Shown here piece after piece: positions 1 through 6,771 of a stretch of DNA of 24,783 nucleotides; positions within the stretch are counted from its first letter, which is position 1; the number at the start of each line of letters is the position of its first letter. The stretch is from contig JAYUKY010000132.1 of assembly GCA_043764015.1 (NCBI GenBank), forward strand, positions 1 through 24,783, read 5' to 3'. The notes beneath the pieces were generated by a model. The model worked only from the letters and a program-made list of their open reading frames with translations, was not told where the DNA came from and did not search any database. The translations under genes were made by a program, and so were the position numbers. The DNA comes from JANYGM01 sp043764015 (GTDB lineage Bacteria > Bacteroidota > Bacteroidia > Cytophagales > Thermonemataceae).

Positions 1-11
1 GGCAAAAATGG

Positions 12-55
12 TTTTATGTATAACGGTGGCGTTTACGCCACCGCTATACATAAAA
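12..55. repeat. Long inverted repeat / hairpin at window start
   Basis: Two 20-nt arms (12-31 and 36-55) are reverse complements except for one position and are separated by the 4-nt loop TTTA. The GC-rich core CGGTGGCG/CGCCACCG is flanked by AT-rich arm ends. It could be the terminator of an unseen upstream gene, working in either direction because A and T runs flank it, or a mobile palindromic repeat. The upstream gene lies outside the window, so the two cannot be separated. Confidence 0.75.
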
Positions 56-60
56 ATTAG

Positions 61-163
61 TTTTTTGAAATTAGGAACTTATTTGCAACACGTTACTAAC
101 AGAACTTAAATATAATATGAATATTATGCATTAGGTTATTTAGAGTAATAAATAATCAAATAA
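61..163. other. Non-coding stretch before rpsH promoter
   Basis: This AT-rich stretch shows no credible reading frame or RNA gene. Together with the hairpins, promoter and leader described separately it makes up the 355-base gene-free start of the window. In the usual spc gene order rpsN would lie here, immediately before rpsH, and it is absent. Confidence 0.6.
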
Positions 164-200
164 GGTAGTGAAAAAATTGCCCTTGCATTTTTTCACTACC
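164..200. repeat. Palindrome upstream of rpsH promoter
   Basis: The arm starting GGTAGTGAAAAAA at 164 is the reverse complement of TTTTTTCACTACC ending at 200, with about 15 paired bases and a short loop. A third partial copy, GGTAATGAAAAAA, lies at 224-236 inside the promoter spacer. The arrangement fits an operator-like site or an upstream terminator. Confidence 0.65.
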
Positions 201-220
201 AAAAACTTTTTAATTTATTT

Positions 221-251
221 TTTGGTAATGAAAAAACTATTTGTATCTTTG
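221..251 (+). promoter_or_regulatory. Bacteroidota-type promoter for the rpsH operon
   Basis: TTTG at 221-224 is followed after 19 nt by TATCTTTG at 244-251. This matches the TTTG/TAnnTTTG -33/-7 consensus of the primary sigma factor of Bacteroidota. The start of transcription would fall a few bases after 251, leaving a leader of about 100 nt before rpsH. Confidence 0.8.
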
Positions 252-255
252 CAGT

Positions 256-355
256 CCGAAAGAAAGAAGCATAGCTAAAATAAATATTTTGAGCAAGTTT
301 TCGGCACGGAGCTTCTTTCATACGCTGAAAATACTACTCAATAAACTCCTGTATA
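256..355 (+). promoter_or_regulatory. Structured 5' leader of the rpsH transcript
   Basis: GAAAGAAGC at 262-270 pairs perfectly with GCTTCTTTC at 311-319. Inside lies a second stem, GCTAAAATA with TATTTTGAGC (about 274-294). CCGAAA near 256 could instead pair with TTTCGG near 299, so two mutually exclusive folds are possible. Such leaders often bind a ribosomal protein for autogenous control, which is an inference here. No known leader family is recognised. Confidence 0.45.
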
Positions 356-766
356 ATGCACACAGACCCAATAGCCGACTATTTGACAAGGCTACGCAAC
401 GCAATTAAGGCAAAGCACCGCATCGTAGAAATTCCTACTTCTAACATCAAGAAGGAAATTACTAAGGTTCTTTTTGAAAAAGGTTATATCCAAAACTACA
501 AATTTGAAGCTCACCCTGAAAAGGCGCACATGCAAGGCACTATCAAAGTTGCCATCAAATACAATCCTTTGACAAAAGACCCTGCTATCGTATCTCTTAA
601 AAGAATCAGCAAGCCTGGTCTTAGAAAATACGTATCAGCCGACAAACTGCCACGTGTCCTGAACGGATTAGGAGTAGCAATACTCTCTACATCTAAAGGA
701 GTAATGACCGACAAAGAAGCTCGTACATTACATATTGGTGGTGAAGTTTTGTGCCATATCTACTAA
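356..766 (+). CDS. rpsH: 30S ribosomal protein S8
   Basis: S8 binds the central domain of 16S rRNA early in small-subunit assembly. The 136-residue product begins MHTDPIADYLTRLRNA, the standard S8 N-terminus, and carries the C-terminal signature ILSTSKGVMTDKEAR (about 109-123) before a typical ending in CHIY. Its length is normal for the family (about 130). It is the first gene of the visible operon, with its own promoter and leader upstream. In most bacteria rpsN precedes it directly, but here only non-coding DNA is seen. In E. coli S8 represses the spc operon, so a leader next to rpsH is a plausible control site by analogy. Confidence 0.98.
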   Translation: MHTDPIADYLTRLRNAIKAKHRIVEIPTSNIKKEITKVLFEKGYIQNYKFEAHPEKAHMQGTIKVAIKYNPLTKDPAIVSLKRISKPGLRKYVSADKLPRVLNGLGVAILSTSKGVMTDKEARTLHIGGEVLCHIY

Positions 767-791
767 TGTTTAACGTAAAAACGAGAAAAAA

Positions 792-1349
792 ATGTCAAGA
801 ATTGGAAAACTTCCTATCACCCTTCCTGCAAAAGTAACCCTCACAATAGACAAGCAAGTCGTGACGGTGAAAGGACCAAAAGGTGAGCTAAAACAAAGCA
901 TAGACCCTGATATTTCTATCAAAATTGAAGGAGAAACTATCACAGTAGAACGCCCAACAGAGCAGAAAAGACACCGTGCCTTACACGGACTTTACCGCTC
1001 ACTTATTGCCAATATGATTACTGGCGTAACTGAAGGATACGTACTAAAACTAGAAATAGTTGGGGTTGGTTACAAAGCAGCAATGCTTGGTACAAACGCA
1101 ATAGAACTTTCATTAGGCTACTCTCACCCAATATTTTTGGGTCTGCCAACAGAAGTAAAAGCGTCAACGGTTACTGAAAAAGGAAAAGCTCCTGTCATTA
1201 CACTAGAAAGTAACGACAAGCAACTTATAGGTCAAGTAGCGGCAAAACTCCGCTCATTGCGTCCAGTTGAGCCTTACAAAGGCAAAGGTGTACGTTTCGT
1301 TGGTGAAATTATCAGAAGAAAAGCAGGTAAATCTGCTGCCAAAAAATAA
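792..1349 (+). CDS. rplF: 50S ribosomal protein L6
   Basis: L6 lies near the factor-binding site of the large subunit, next to the sarcin-ricin loop. The 185-residue product starts MSRIGKLPITLPAKV and ends with the conserved block EPYKGKGVRFVGEIIRRKAGKSA, including the PYKGKG motif typical of bacterial L6. The two-repeat L6 fold is of normal length. It lies 25 nt after rpsH and 8 nt before rplR in the standard spc order, so co-transcription is near certain. The start has no clear Shine-Dalgarno, only an A-rich tract, as usual in Bacteroidota. Confidence 0.98.
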   Translation: MSRIGKLPITLPAKVTLTIDKQVVTVKGPKGELKQSIDPDISIKIEGETITVERPTEQKRHRALHGLYRSLIANMITGVTEGYVLKLEIVGVGYKAAMLGTNAIELSLGYSHPIFLGLPTEVKASTVTEKGKAPVITLESNDKQLIGQVAAKLRSLRPVEPYKGKGVRFVGEIIRRKAGKSAAKK

Positions 1350-1357
1350 TAAATAAG

Positions 1358-1705
1358 ATGGCTACTCAAAAAGAACTAAGAAGAACCCGTATCAAAATGG
1401 GTATCCGTAAGAGAATTACGGGAACGATGCAGAAACCAAGGCTAACCGTGTTTCGCTCAAATACAGCTATCTACGCACAACTCATAGATGACGTCACAGG
1501 CAAAACGCTTGCTAGTGCTTCTTCTAGTGATATTAAGGCAAAAAATCTTAATTTAGCTACGGCTACAAGTGTTGGAAAAACGCTTGCAGAAAAAGCAAAA
1601 GCAGCAGGCGTTGAAACCGTTGTTTTTGATAGAAATGGTTACCTATATCACGGCAGAATCAAAGCACTTGCAGAAGGTGCGAGAGAAGGCGGACTTAAAT
1701 TTTAA
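1358..1705 (+). CDS. rplR: 50S ribosomal protein L18
   Basis: L18 binds 5S rRNA and helps dock it on the central protuberance. The 115-residue product has the basic N-terminus with RIRKRITGT-like composition, the RLTVFRSNTAIYAQLIDD core (about 29-46) and the C-terminal signature FDRNGYLYHGRIKALAEGAR. It sits between rplF (8-nt gap) and rpsE (12-nt gap) in conserved order. Nothing unusual was noted. Confidence 0.98.
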   Translation: MATQKELRRTRIKMGIRKRITGTMQKPRLTVFRSNTAIYAQLIDDVTGKTLASASSSDIKAKNLNLATATSVGKTLAEKAKAAGVETVVFDRNGYLYHGRIKALAEGAREGGLKF

Positions 1706-1717
1706 TTCTAAGATAAG

Positions 1718-2239
1718 ATGAAAATGAATACCAAAGGCAAAGTCGTAAGACAGAGCGAAATGGAACTGAAAGAGAAAGTAGTTGCCATTCAACGTGTGGC
1801 AAAAGTAGTAAAAGGTGGTCGCCGTTTTAGTTTTGCAGCTATCGTAGTTGTAGGAAATGGTGAAGGAATTGTAGGTTACGGACTAGGAAAAGCAAATGAA
1901 GTTACAGATGCAATAGCAAAAGGTATCCAAGATGCTAAGAAAAACCTTGTGCAAATCCCACTTATCAAACATTCTATACCTCACGAGGCAATAGGAAAGT
2001 TTTGTGGTGGTTTTGTATTCGTTAAACCAGCTGCTGCAGGTACAGGAGTAATTGCAGGTGGTGCAATGCGTGCAGTATTTGAAAGCGTAGGCGTAAGAGA
2101 CGTATTGGCTAAATCAAAAGGTTCATCTAACCCACATAACGTAGTAAAAGCAACTATTAGCGCACTTTTAAGTATGCGTGCGCCTCATACTGTTGCTATG
2201 GACAGAGGTATCAAACTTACCAAAGTATTTAACGGATAA
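1718..2239 (+). CDS. rpsE: 30S ribosomal protein S5
   Basis: S5 contributes to decoding accuracy and to the mRNA entry channel. The 173-residue product contains the S5 N-terminal dsRBD-like domain (LKEKVVAIQRVAKVVKGGRR, about 17-36; GNGEGIVGYGLGKA, about 47-60) and the C-terminal domain with GTGVIAGGAMRAVFE and the SKGSSNPHNVVKAT motif. Length is usual. A second in-frame ATG two codons downstream (1724) could also serve as start. The gene is followed by a 124-nt repeat-bearing gap instead of the usual tight junction with rpmD. Confidence 0.98.
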   Translation: MKMNTKGKVVRQSEMELKEKVVAIQRVAKVVKGGRRFSFAAIVVVGNGEGIVGYGLGKANEVTDAIAKGIQDAKKNLVQIPLIKHSIPHEAIGKFCGGFVFVKPAAAGTGVIAGGAMRAVFESVGVRDVLAKSKGSSNPHNVVKATISALLSMRAPHTVAMDRGIKLTKVFNG

Positions 2240-2240
2240 A

Positions 2241-2350
2241 TAATTGTGAATTTTTAATTGTGAATTGTGAATTAAATACAAGATTGCTTTCGTATTAGTT
2301 TTTTGTATTCATTCATAATTCACAATTCATAATTCACAATTCACAATTAA
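2241..2350. repeat. Inverted AATTGTGAATT repeat between rpsE and rpmD
   Basis: TTAATTGTGAATTGTGAATT at 2254-2273 is a perfect reverse complement of 2331-2350, giving 20-bp arms 57 nt apart. Further AATTGTGAA-type units flank the arms at 2241-2250 and 2317-2330, and an inner pair AATACAA/TTGTATT (2275-2281, 2303-2309) extends the stem. It is built of short AT-rich units and looks like a dispersed intergenic repeat transcribed as a long hairpin. Confidence 0.8.
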
Positions 2351-2363
2351 AAAAATTACCAAA

Positions 2364-2543
2364 ATGACACAAATCAAAGTAACACAAACAAGTAGCTTAA
2401 TAGACAGACCAAGAAGACAACATTTAATTATGGAATCTTTGGGAATCCGTGGCATTGGCAAAAGCAAAGTTCACGAAACTTCTCCAACTATTATGGGTAT
2501 GGTGCGCAAAGTGATGCACCTTGTGAAAGTTGAAAATTTATAG
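2364..2543 (+). CDS. rpmD: 50S ribosomal protein L30
   Basis: This is a short gene of 59 codons. The product starts MTQIKVTQTSSLIDRP and contains QHLIMESLGIRGIGKSKVH and ETSPTIMGMVRKVMHLVKVE, which match the standard L30 pattern (KVTLVRS.IGRp..q..tL.aLGLrki...v...dtp.irGMi.kV.HLV.Ve). L30 is a peripheral large-subunit protein. Its place between rpsE and rplO is the normal spc order. Repeat-bearing gaps lie on both sides (124 and 146 nt). Confidence 0.95.
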   Translation: MTQIKVTQTSSLIDRPRRQHLIMESLGIRGIGKSKVHETSPTIMGMVRKVMHLVKVENL

Positions 2544-2551
2544 TTAGGCTA

Positions 2552-2583
2552 ACTTCACGAATAGTCCAAGACTTTCGTGAAGT
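2552..2583 (+). repeat. Hairpin repeat, copy 1 of inverted pair (rpmD-rplO gap)
   Basis: A 10-bp stem, ACTTCACGAA with TTCGTGAAGT, closes a 12-nt loop. The whole 32-nt unit matches the reverse complement of copy 2 (2599-2630) at 25 of 32 positions. The stem change T-A to G-C between copies is compensatory. Confidence 0.75.
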
Positions 2584-2598
2584 CCCCTCAGAATAGTA

Positions 2599-2630
2599 AC
2601 TGCACGAAAGTTTCTAACTATTTGTGCAGT
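2599..2630 (-). repeat. Hairpin repeat, copy 2 of inverted pair (rpmD-rplO gap)
   Basis: ACTGCAC pairs with GTGCAGT, with a G-U pair continuing the stem if it is transcribed on the + strand. It is an inverted copy of 2552-2583, 15 nt away, so the two resemble a REP doublet. TTTTCT follows the outer A-T pair, so weak attenuation before rplO is possible. Confidence 0.75.
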
Positions 2631-2689
2631 TTTCTATCAAATCAAATTATTTTATAGCGAGAGCGAAAGCGAGTTAAAAAATCAAAAAA

Positions 2690-3136
2690 ATGAATTTAAG
2701 TAATCTTAAACCAGCCGTTGGCTCGGTTAAATCTAGTAAAAGAATTGGACGTGGTACAGGTTCTGGTAAAGGCGGTACATCTACACGTGGACACAAAGGA
2801 GCGCAATCTCGCTCTGGATACAGCCGTAAAGCAGGTTTTGAAGGTGGTCAGATGCCACTTCAAAGACGTTTGCCTAAATTTGGTTTCAAAAACATTAGCC
2901 GTGTTGAATACAAACCTGTAAATATTGAAATGTTGCAAATCCTTGCAGACAAACATAACGTAACTGTTATTGACTTGGCATTTTTGCAAGCACACGGTAT
3001 TGCTACAAAAAACGACCTTATCAAAGTGTTGGGTAAAAATGGTTTGACAAGCAAAATTGAGGTTAAAGTTCACAAATATTCAAAATCAGCCATTGCAGCT
3101 ATTGAAAAAGTAGGTGGAACGGCAAGCAAACTCTAA
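2690..3136 (+). CDS. rplO: 50S ribosomal protein L15
   Basis: L15 is a late-assembling large-subunit protein. The 148-residue product starts MNLSNLKPAVGSVKSSKRIGRG and has the glycine-rich RIGRGTGSGKGGTSTRGHKGAQSR region (about 18-41), FEGGQMPLQRRLPKFGF (about 50-66) and the SKSAIAAIEKVGGTA C-terminal block. Length is normal. It follows the L30 gap containing two hairpin repeats and a short GCGARA-type triplet of hexamers (about 2657-2673). It precedes secY by 19 nt, as in most bacteria. Confidence 0.98.
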   Translation: MNLSNLKPAVGSVKSSKRIGRGTGSGKGGTSTRGHKGAQSRSGYSRKAGFEGGQMPLQRRLPKFGFKNISRVEYKPVNIEMLQILADKHNVTVIDLAFLQAHGIATKNDLIKVLGKNGLTSKIEVKVHKYSKSAIAAIEKVGGTASKL

Positions 3137-3155
3137 TCTAAGAGGAAAATCCATT

Positions 3156-4481
3156 ATGAAAAAGTTTATCCAGACGATAAAAAATATTTTCGCTATTGAG
3201 GAGCTAAGAAAACGTATTATTCATACGCTTTTGCTTCTTTTGGTGTTCCGTTTTGGCTCGTATGTTATACTTCCTGGCGTTAATTCCGCAGGTCTCGCTA
3301 CGCAATTTAATGACGTACGTGATTTTCTTAATATCTTCTTAGGAGGTGCGTTCCAACGTGCCTCTATTTTTGCACTCGGTATTATGCCCTATATCTCGGC
3401 ATCTATTGTAGTACAATTGCTTACAATTGCCCTTCCTAGTTTCCAAAAGATGCAAAAAGAGGGTGATTCAGGAAGAAAGAAAATCAATAACATTACTCGC
3501 TTGCTCACAGTAGTTATTACGCTGGCACAATCTTCTGCGTATTTGGCTACTACTGTAAAACCAGAGGCAATTAGTCCTAATATCTCACAGACATTCTTTA
3601 CTATTTCTTCAATGATAATTCTTACTGCTGGTACAATGTTTTGTATGTGGCTAGGAGAAAGAATTACTGACAGAGGCATTGGGCAAGGTATTTCTATGCT
3701 GATTATGATTGGTATTGTATCTCGTTTCCCTGCTGCTATCATACAAGAAGGTCAAACTCGTGGTATGAATGGTGCTTTATTCTTTGTTTTGGAGATTGCT
3801 GCCTTGTTTTTTGTAGTAATGGGCGTTGTACTTCTTACACAAGCAGTGCGCCGTATTCCTGTTCAATACGCTAAACAAGTAGTAGGAAACAAAGTTTATG
3901 GCGGACAACGTCAGTATATCCCTTTAAAAGTCAATGCGGTAGGTGTTATGCCTATCATTTTTGCACAATCTTTAATGTTTTTGCCTTCTATTTTGGCAGG
4001 TGCATTCCAGAATTCTAGTGATACGGCAGGTAGTATTTCACAGACATTTTCTAATCCTAATTCGCTCATTTACAATGCAGTTTTTGCTTTAATGATTATT
4101 ATATTTACGTATTTTTATACGGCAATTTCTATCAATCCAAAGCAAATAGCAGATGATATGAAACGAAATAATGGTTTTGTTCCTGGTGTACAACCTGGTG
4201 AGCCTACGGCAGAATACATAGACAATATTTTATCAAGAGTAACACTTCCAGGTGCATTGTTCTTGGCACTTATTGCGGTACTTCCTGCAATAGTTGGTTC
4301 TATGGGTGTTACGCAAGGCTTTGCAGCGTTCTTTGGTGGAACTTCTCTTTTGATTATGGTAAGTGTTGTTTTGGACACCCTCCAGCAAATAGAAAGTTAC
4401 TTACTAATGAAACATTATGAAGGGTTAATGGAAACAGGCAATTTGACAGAAGGAGAAAAAGCAACTACAGCAGTTGTTTAG
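3156..4481 (+). CDS. secY: Protein translocase subunit SecY
   Basis: SecY is the channel subunit of the SecYEG translocon in the inner membrane. The start chosen is ATG 3156 (MKKFIQTIKNIFAIEELRKR), giving 441 residues; the frame opens upstream at 3114, but that would overlap the end of rplO and add an unconserved tail. Signatures include LPGVNSAGL, the FALGIMPYISASIVVQLL plug/TM2 region, GERITDRGIGQGISMLI, KVNAVGVMPIIFAQ and the C-terminal IVVLDT-like helix with YLLMKHYEG. About ten membrane segments can be counted. It is the last gene of this transcript, since a terminator-like hairpin follows. map usually comes next, but here it is 5 kb away. Confidence 0.97.
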   Translation: MKKFIQTIKNIFAIEELRKRIIHTLLLLLVFRFGSYVILPGVNSAGLATQFNDVRDFLNIFLGGAFQRASIFALGIMPYISASIVVQLLTIALPSFQKMQKEGDSGRKKINNITRLLTVVITLAQSSAYLATTVKPEAISPNISQTFFTISSMIILTAGTMFCMWLGERITDRGIGQGISMLIMIGIVSRFPAAIIQEGQTRGMNGALFFVLEIAALFFVVMGVVLLTQAVRRIPVQYAKQVVGNKVYGGQRQYIPLKVNAVGVMPIIFAQSLMFLPSILAGAFQNSSDTAGSISQTFSNPNSLIYNAVFALMIIIFTYFYTAISINPKQIADDMKRNNGFVPGVQPGEPTAEYIDNILSRVTLPGALFLALIAVLPAIVGSMGVTQGFAAFFGGTSLLIMVSVVLDTLQQIESYLLMKHYEGLMETGNLTEGEKATTAVV

Positions 4482-4526
4482 TCTAATGAAAAACTTAATG
4501 GAGTTCGTTTAATTACAAAAAATACC

Positions 4527-4569
4527 TAAGGTTTAGGGCTGAAAATGCCTTAAACCTTAATGTGTTTTT
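4527..4569 (+). terminator. Terminator-like hairpin after secY
   Basis: AAGGTTTAGGGC (4528-4539) pairs with GCCTTAAACCTT (4547-4558) with one G-T wobble, plus one extra T-A pair outside, around a 7-nt loop. A short T run (TGTGTTTTTG) follows. It fits an intrinsic terminator ending the ribosomal transcript before the accessory block. Confidence 0.65.
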
Positions 4570-4617
4570 GATATAACAAATATTACACCTAGAAAATCTT
4601 ATCTCTAAATTTATTTT

Positions 4618-6204
4618 ATGTTTCAAAACTCAAAAAGTAAAATATTAGTATTTTTACTGATATTGGGAATTGCTTATGGCTGTAAGCACCCTGATTTAGT
4701 CCCTGATAAATCCACGTCTGCTGAAAGCATTGAGGTTTCTCGTGCAAAAACTTGGTTTTACAACCAAAAAATAACCAGAGCAAATTTTAGAGAAAGCACC
4801 CCAACAGATGAGTTTTATCCTATTTGGGAAAATGCTGAAATCAGTTTACTTAATAATGGCACTAAAATTGTCGTTGTACCTGTGTGGAGATATGCCAAGG
4901 TAGAATACGGAGAAATAGGCTTTTTGAGAAGGCTTATTGTTGAATTAGATGTTGAAAATCAACCAAAAGAGGGTAAAATTTATGAATTTATAGGTACAAA
5001 AGCGTATTTGCAAGCCAATAAGAATGTACTTGGCAAACAGTTCTTTGACAATACGCTAGATGAAAATGCTTATGTAGTTACAAAATCATTGAATGAACCT
5101 TCAATAGGTCAAAACATTACACGAGGTTTTAGCATTCATATTGGTGCTTGTAGTGTTCTGATATATTACTATGATGAAGAATGCCTACCTAATGCCCCTA
5201 AGGGAGAATGTAGTGCAGAAACACCAAAGTTAGTATTTAGTGGCTTAAATACCAAATGTGCAGGCGGTGGCGGTGCAAGTTGGATACCCCCTGCGCCTCC
5301 AGTAAACCCTACTACTCCAGACCCAAATGGTCCAAGTGGTGGCGGAGCAGGTGAAGTGACACCCCCAGGGAATATTTATACACAATACCCTTCGCCACCC
5401 ACAATGCCTAATATACCTCCACAAGACCCCAATAGTCCAAAACCACCCACTTGCTTGGACTGCCCTGTGGATAATGGAGAGAATACTGAGCCTGTGTCAC
5501 AAGTAATAGCGGATATTGACGATATATATGATGTAAGCAATAGTACACTCACTCCAAAGCAGAAAATAAAACTTAACGAGCTATTCAAGTCTCTGAAGAA
5601 GAAAAGTTGTCTGTTTGGGGAGATGATAGCCAAAATGAAACAAGCAGGTGTGAAAATTAAATTTAGTAATAACCCTAATATGAGTGTGGGTGCTGCGTTC
5701 AATTATGAAGATGATTCTATTACTATGAATAATGTTTCTGAAATTGCGTTATTAGAAGAATTAGTACACGCTTTTCAATTCTCACAAAACCCAGCAGGTT
5801 TTGAAGCAATTGTAAATATTGACATCAATCCTTCTCAAACGGGTTTATCCAATATTGAATTTGAAGCAAAACTATTGATGAATTTAATGAATAATATGGC
5901 TTATTATGGTGGTGACACTATCATTGGTGATTTTGAATTTGCTATTAGTGGTGGTGTTAATGCAACAAATAGTAATGTAACAAAGAGATACCGAACTTGG
6001 TTAAAAAATATAACTGCAAATTATACAAAATTTCCAACATCTTTTACACCCAGTCAGTTGTCTAGTTACTATGGTTTTTTACAAAACTTTAGGCAAGCAA
6101 ATTTTGGAGATATGAATGTAATAGGGTATTTTTCTCCAGCTAATAATACCAAACCACCAACTAGTTTATTTTCTTTAACTCAAAATTCTAATTGTAAAAA
6201 CTAA
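4618..6204 (+). CDS. Large lipoprotein with proline-rich linker and EELVHA (zincin-like) motif
   Basis: The 528-residue product has a lipoprotein signal peptide (hydrophobic core about 9-20, lipobox IAYGC, Cys22), so it should be anchored in the outer or inner membrane. An N-terminal domain of about 190 residues is followed by a Gly/Pro/Asn-rich linker (about 222-285) and a C-terminal domain. That domain holds E380-E-L-V-H384-A-F-Q, which resembles HExxH with the first His replaced by Glu, and Glu414/Glu416 further on where a gluzincin third ligand could lie. It may be a divergent or inactive metallopeptidase-like domain; this is inference, and no family is named with confidence. The last 10 codons (SLTQNSNCKN) are also found as non-coding relic sequence before the second downstream paralog. 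Only 5 nt separate it from the first paralog, suggesting one operon. Confidence 0.85.
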   Translation: MFQNSKSKILVFLLILGIAYGCKHPDLVPDKSTSAESIEVSRAKTWFYNQKITRANFRESTPTDEFYPIWENAEISLLNNGTKIVVVPVWRYAKVEYGEIGFLRRLIVELDVENQPKEGKIYEFIGTKAYLQANKNVLGKQFFDNTLDENAYVVTKSLNEPSIGQNITRGFSIHIGACSVLIYYYDEECLPNAPKGECSAETPKLVFSGLNTKCAGGGGASWIPPAPPVNPTTPDPNGPSGGGAGEVTPPGNIYTQYPSPPTMPNIPPQDPNSPKPPTCLDCPVDNGENTEPVSQVIADIDDIYDVSNSTLTPKQKIKLNELFKSLKKKSCLFGEMIAKMKQAGVKIKFSNNPNMSVGAAFNYEDDSITMNNVSEIALLEELVHAFQFSQNPAGFEAIVNIDINPSQTGLSNIEFEAKLLMNLMNNMAYYGGDTIIGDFEFAISGGVNATNSNVTKRYRTWLKNITANYTKFPTSFTPSQLSSYYGFLQNFRQANFGDMNVIGYFSPANNTKPPTSLFSLTQNSNCKN

Positions 6205-6209
6205 AAAAT

Positions 6210-6701
6210 ATGAAAAAAATATTGGCTTTTATGTTTTTTTGTACCTTATCTCTTCAGGTCAAAGGACAGAATTTCATTGATGGAACATTCACCTATAACA
6301 ATGTAGAGTATTCCGTTTTAACTGACTCTAGTAGTTTTGTGATGGTTTATAACATGTCTAACCCTCCTATTATACAAAGAAAGGGGCTTGAGAGAATCCG
6401 ACTGATTAATCACAATCAACTAAAAAATAGTGTGATTCTAGCTATTAAGTCTAATCTTACACCTCAACAAATTACCAGCATTCAACAAGAAAAGGGATTA
6501 TCTATATCTTTTTTCATTAATTCTTTGGGTGAAATTTATGCAATAGAAAAGATTGATATAGAATATTCTACTTGTATAGTACCAAATAATATTTATGCAA
6601 TTGAAAATACATTAAAAAATATTATGGTAACATTCTCAGATGGAAGACCACCAGAAGCAGGTTGGATTTCAGTCACAATTCTTGGAAAAATGTTTAGATA
6701 A
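6210..6701 (+). CDS. Secreted paralog 1 of five (unknown family, TonB-C-like pattern)
   Basis: The 163-residue product has a clear signal peptide (MKKILAFMFFCTLSLQVKG, cleavage predicted before QNF) and no lipobox or later membrane segment, so it should be periplasmic or secreted. All five members share: QNFID.TFTY after cleavage, a basic centre, a helix with TPQQI, a strand ending in a G-[KE]-[IV] turn (about 98-110), a single Cys in [ST]TC (Cys122), NIY.IE..LKN, DG..PEAG (144-151) and a terminal MFR. The strand-turn-helix-PEAG-strand-FR pattern recalls the C-terminal domain of TonB, but this is only pattern similarity. This copy is the most divergent (GWISVTILGK). Confidence 0.85.
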   Translation: MKKILAFMFFCTLSLQVKGQNFIDGTFTYNNVEYSVLTDSSSFVMVYNMSNPPIIQRKGLERIRLINHNQLKNSVILAIKSNLTPQQITSIQQEKGLSISFFINSLGEIYAIEKIDIEYSTCIVPNNIYAIENTLKNIMVTFSDGRPPEAGWISVTILGKMFR

Positions 6702-6710
6702 TAGTTTGTG

Positions 6711-6748
6711 TTTTGGATAAGTAGTGAATATTTACTACTTACTCAAAA
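6711..6748 (+). repeat. Inter-paralog hairpin 1
   Basis: AAGTAGTGAAT and ATTTACTACTT pair over 11 bp with one G-T wobble, and flanking TTTTG/CAAAA bases extend the stem imperfectly. The same fold recurs after paralogs 2, 3 and 4. No T run follows, so it is more likely a processing or stability element than a terminator. Confidence 0.65.
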
Positions 6749-6771
6749 TACTAATTGTAAAAACTAAGAAT

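Noticed and set aside
511..714. Open frame antisense to rpsH, and similar antisense frames inside rplO, secY, map, glmS and mnmE
   Set aside because: They lie entirely within strongly recognised genes, show no family signature and are expected by chance in this base composition.
3114..3155. Upstream extension of secY
   Set aside because: It would overlap the rplO end, is not conserved in SecY, and a good start (MKKFIQ) lies at 3156.
6724..6771. N-terminal extension of paralog 2
   Set aside because: It is translated from hairpin and relic leader sequence; the other copies begin with the signal peptide, as does ATG 6772.
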